Assembly (NCBI RefSeq): GCF_022761125.1
Contig: NZ_JAKWJR010000002.1
Location: 372,001 to 436,000, forward strand
Direction: 5' to 3'
Length of the DNA stretch: 64,000 nucleotides
Source of the DNA: Nocardioides sp. SR21
GTDB taxonomy: Bacteria; Actinomycetota; Actinomycetes; Propionibacteriales; Nocardioidaceae
A program made the position numbers and the translations under genes. Shown here one piece after another: positions 63,670 through 64,000 of this stretch. Position 1 is the stretch's first letter. Each line of letters starts with the position of its first letter. The notes below the pieces were generated by a model. That model saw only the letters and a program-made list of their open reading frames with translations. It searched no databases and was not told the DNA's origin.

Positions 63670-64000
63670 TCAGGACTTGGGGCGCACGGCCCAGAGCACG
63701 CCGGTCACGATGAGGATCACGAGCCCGACGAGGCCGAGCCCCAGCGGCAGCAGGATCGTCAGCAGGATGCCCGCGATGAAGCTGCCGATCTCGGGCGCCG
63801 GCCCGACCAGGACGGTGCCGCCGCCGGTGCAGGTGATCTCGAGCCTGCCCGAGCCGGGGGCGAACCGGGTGTCCCCGACCCAGGAGCCGTCGCGGTCCGA
63901 CCGCTCCAGCGTGCCGCTGGCCGGCTCCTGCGCGAGCGGCTCGGAGGTCTGGGTGTCGACGACCTCGCAGGACTGATTCATCCCGAGCTCCAGCCACAGC
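63670..64000 (-). CDS. Membrane protein, C-terminal part (cut by window edge)
   Basis: The frame is open to the window end; the visible residues start LWLELGMNQSCEVVDTQ. An ATG at 63981 is possible but the frame continues upstream without a ribosome site, so I treat it as partial. The visible part has an extracellular-type beta segment (RLEITCTGGG) and one long membrane stretch (SFIAGILLTILLPLGLGLVG...) near the C-terminus. No family recognised. Confidence 0.65.
   Translation of the reverse strand, partial: LWLELGMNQSCEVVDTQTSEPLAQEPASGTLERSDRDGSWVGDTRFAPGSGRLEITCTGGGTVLVGPAPEIGSFIAGILLTILLPLGLGLVGLVILIVTGVLWAVRPKS

Overview
The window is 64 kb of ordinary, gene-dense chromosome from a very GC-rich actinobacterium. 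Gene order (gltX beside an FAA-hydrolase gene and tRNA-Gln/tRNA-Glu; IclR regulator-leuC-leuD-hupB with a Lys/Ala tail; cofC-plsC-gpsA; ddl-thiL-rpmB-DAK2-recG-rsmD-coaD-DUF177-rpmF-rnc-mutM; smc-ftsY-amtB-glnK-glnD-ffh), frequent GTG starts and dispersed palindromes of the 'ggtcgagtagc / gtatcgagac' type fit Nocardioidaceae, most likely Nocardioides or a close relative. This placement is an inference from gene content; no 16S gene is present. I see no prophage, insertion sequence, rRNA or CRISPR array.

Layout. 0-4.2 kb: the 5' end of a siderophore-type decarboxylase behind an IdeR/DmdR iron box, a tiny four-Cys protein gene, a 340-base non-coding palindrome-rich stretch, a conserved actinobacterial protein often labelled 3-methyladenine glycosylase, and a secreted Ntn-hydrolase acylase. 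4.2-7.7 kb: FAA hydrolase, gltX, CPBP protease, tRNA-Gln(CTG) and tRNA-Glu(CTC), each tRNA with a visible promoter. 7.7-14.4 kb: the most interesting locus. A MerR regulator with a cobalamin-binding, CarH/LitR-type light-sensor domain and an SRPBCC gene are divergent from a tightly coupled operon of amine-oxidase-like flavoprotein, DUF1365 protein, Cfa-type methyltransferase, SDR and DNA photolyase. The intergenic region holds two 11-bp direct repeats matching the CarH half-site, laid over a TTGACA -35 box. 14.3-22.5 kb: amidohydrolase, DUF6221, TetR/DUF1214 pair divergent from a sulfotransferase, LCP cell-wall ligase, and an Ada-AlkA fusion followed by ogt.

22.6-37.6 kb: leucine biosynthesis with its IclR regulator, HU, cofactor F420 (cofC), phospholipid synthesis (plsC, gpsA), dienelactone hydrolase, an ECF sigma factor with a membrane partner, a PLP-dependent Cys/Met enzyme, murF-ddl, a DUF3515 lipoprotein, a stand-alone RAM domain, thiL and rpmB. 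37.7-45.6 kb: DAK2 protein, recG, rsmD, coaD, DUF177-rpmF-rnc-mutM. 45.7-58.8 kb: MFS transporter, smc, thioesterase, ftsY, lipoprotein, the nitrogen-control group amtB-glnK-glnD behind a GlnR-like box, and ffh; both SRP GTPases are therefore close together. 58.9-64 kb: NYN-like protein, MFS transporter, amidohydrolase, orphan response regulator, VanW protein and a membrane protein cut by the window edge.

Window-wide patterns: many genes have a TANNNT hexamer exactly 6-8 bases before the start codon and no Shine-Dalgarno, suggesting abundant leaderless mRNAs; neighbouring genes often overlap by four bases (ATGA/GTGA); and two adjacent genes (DUF177, rnc) appear to start at CTG.
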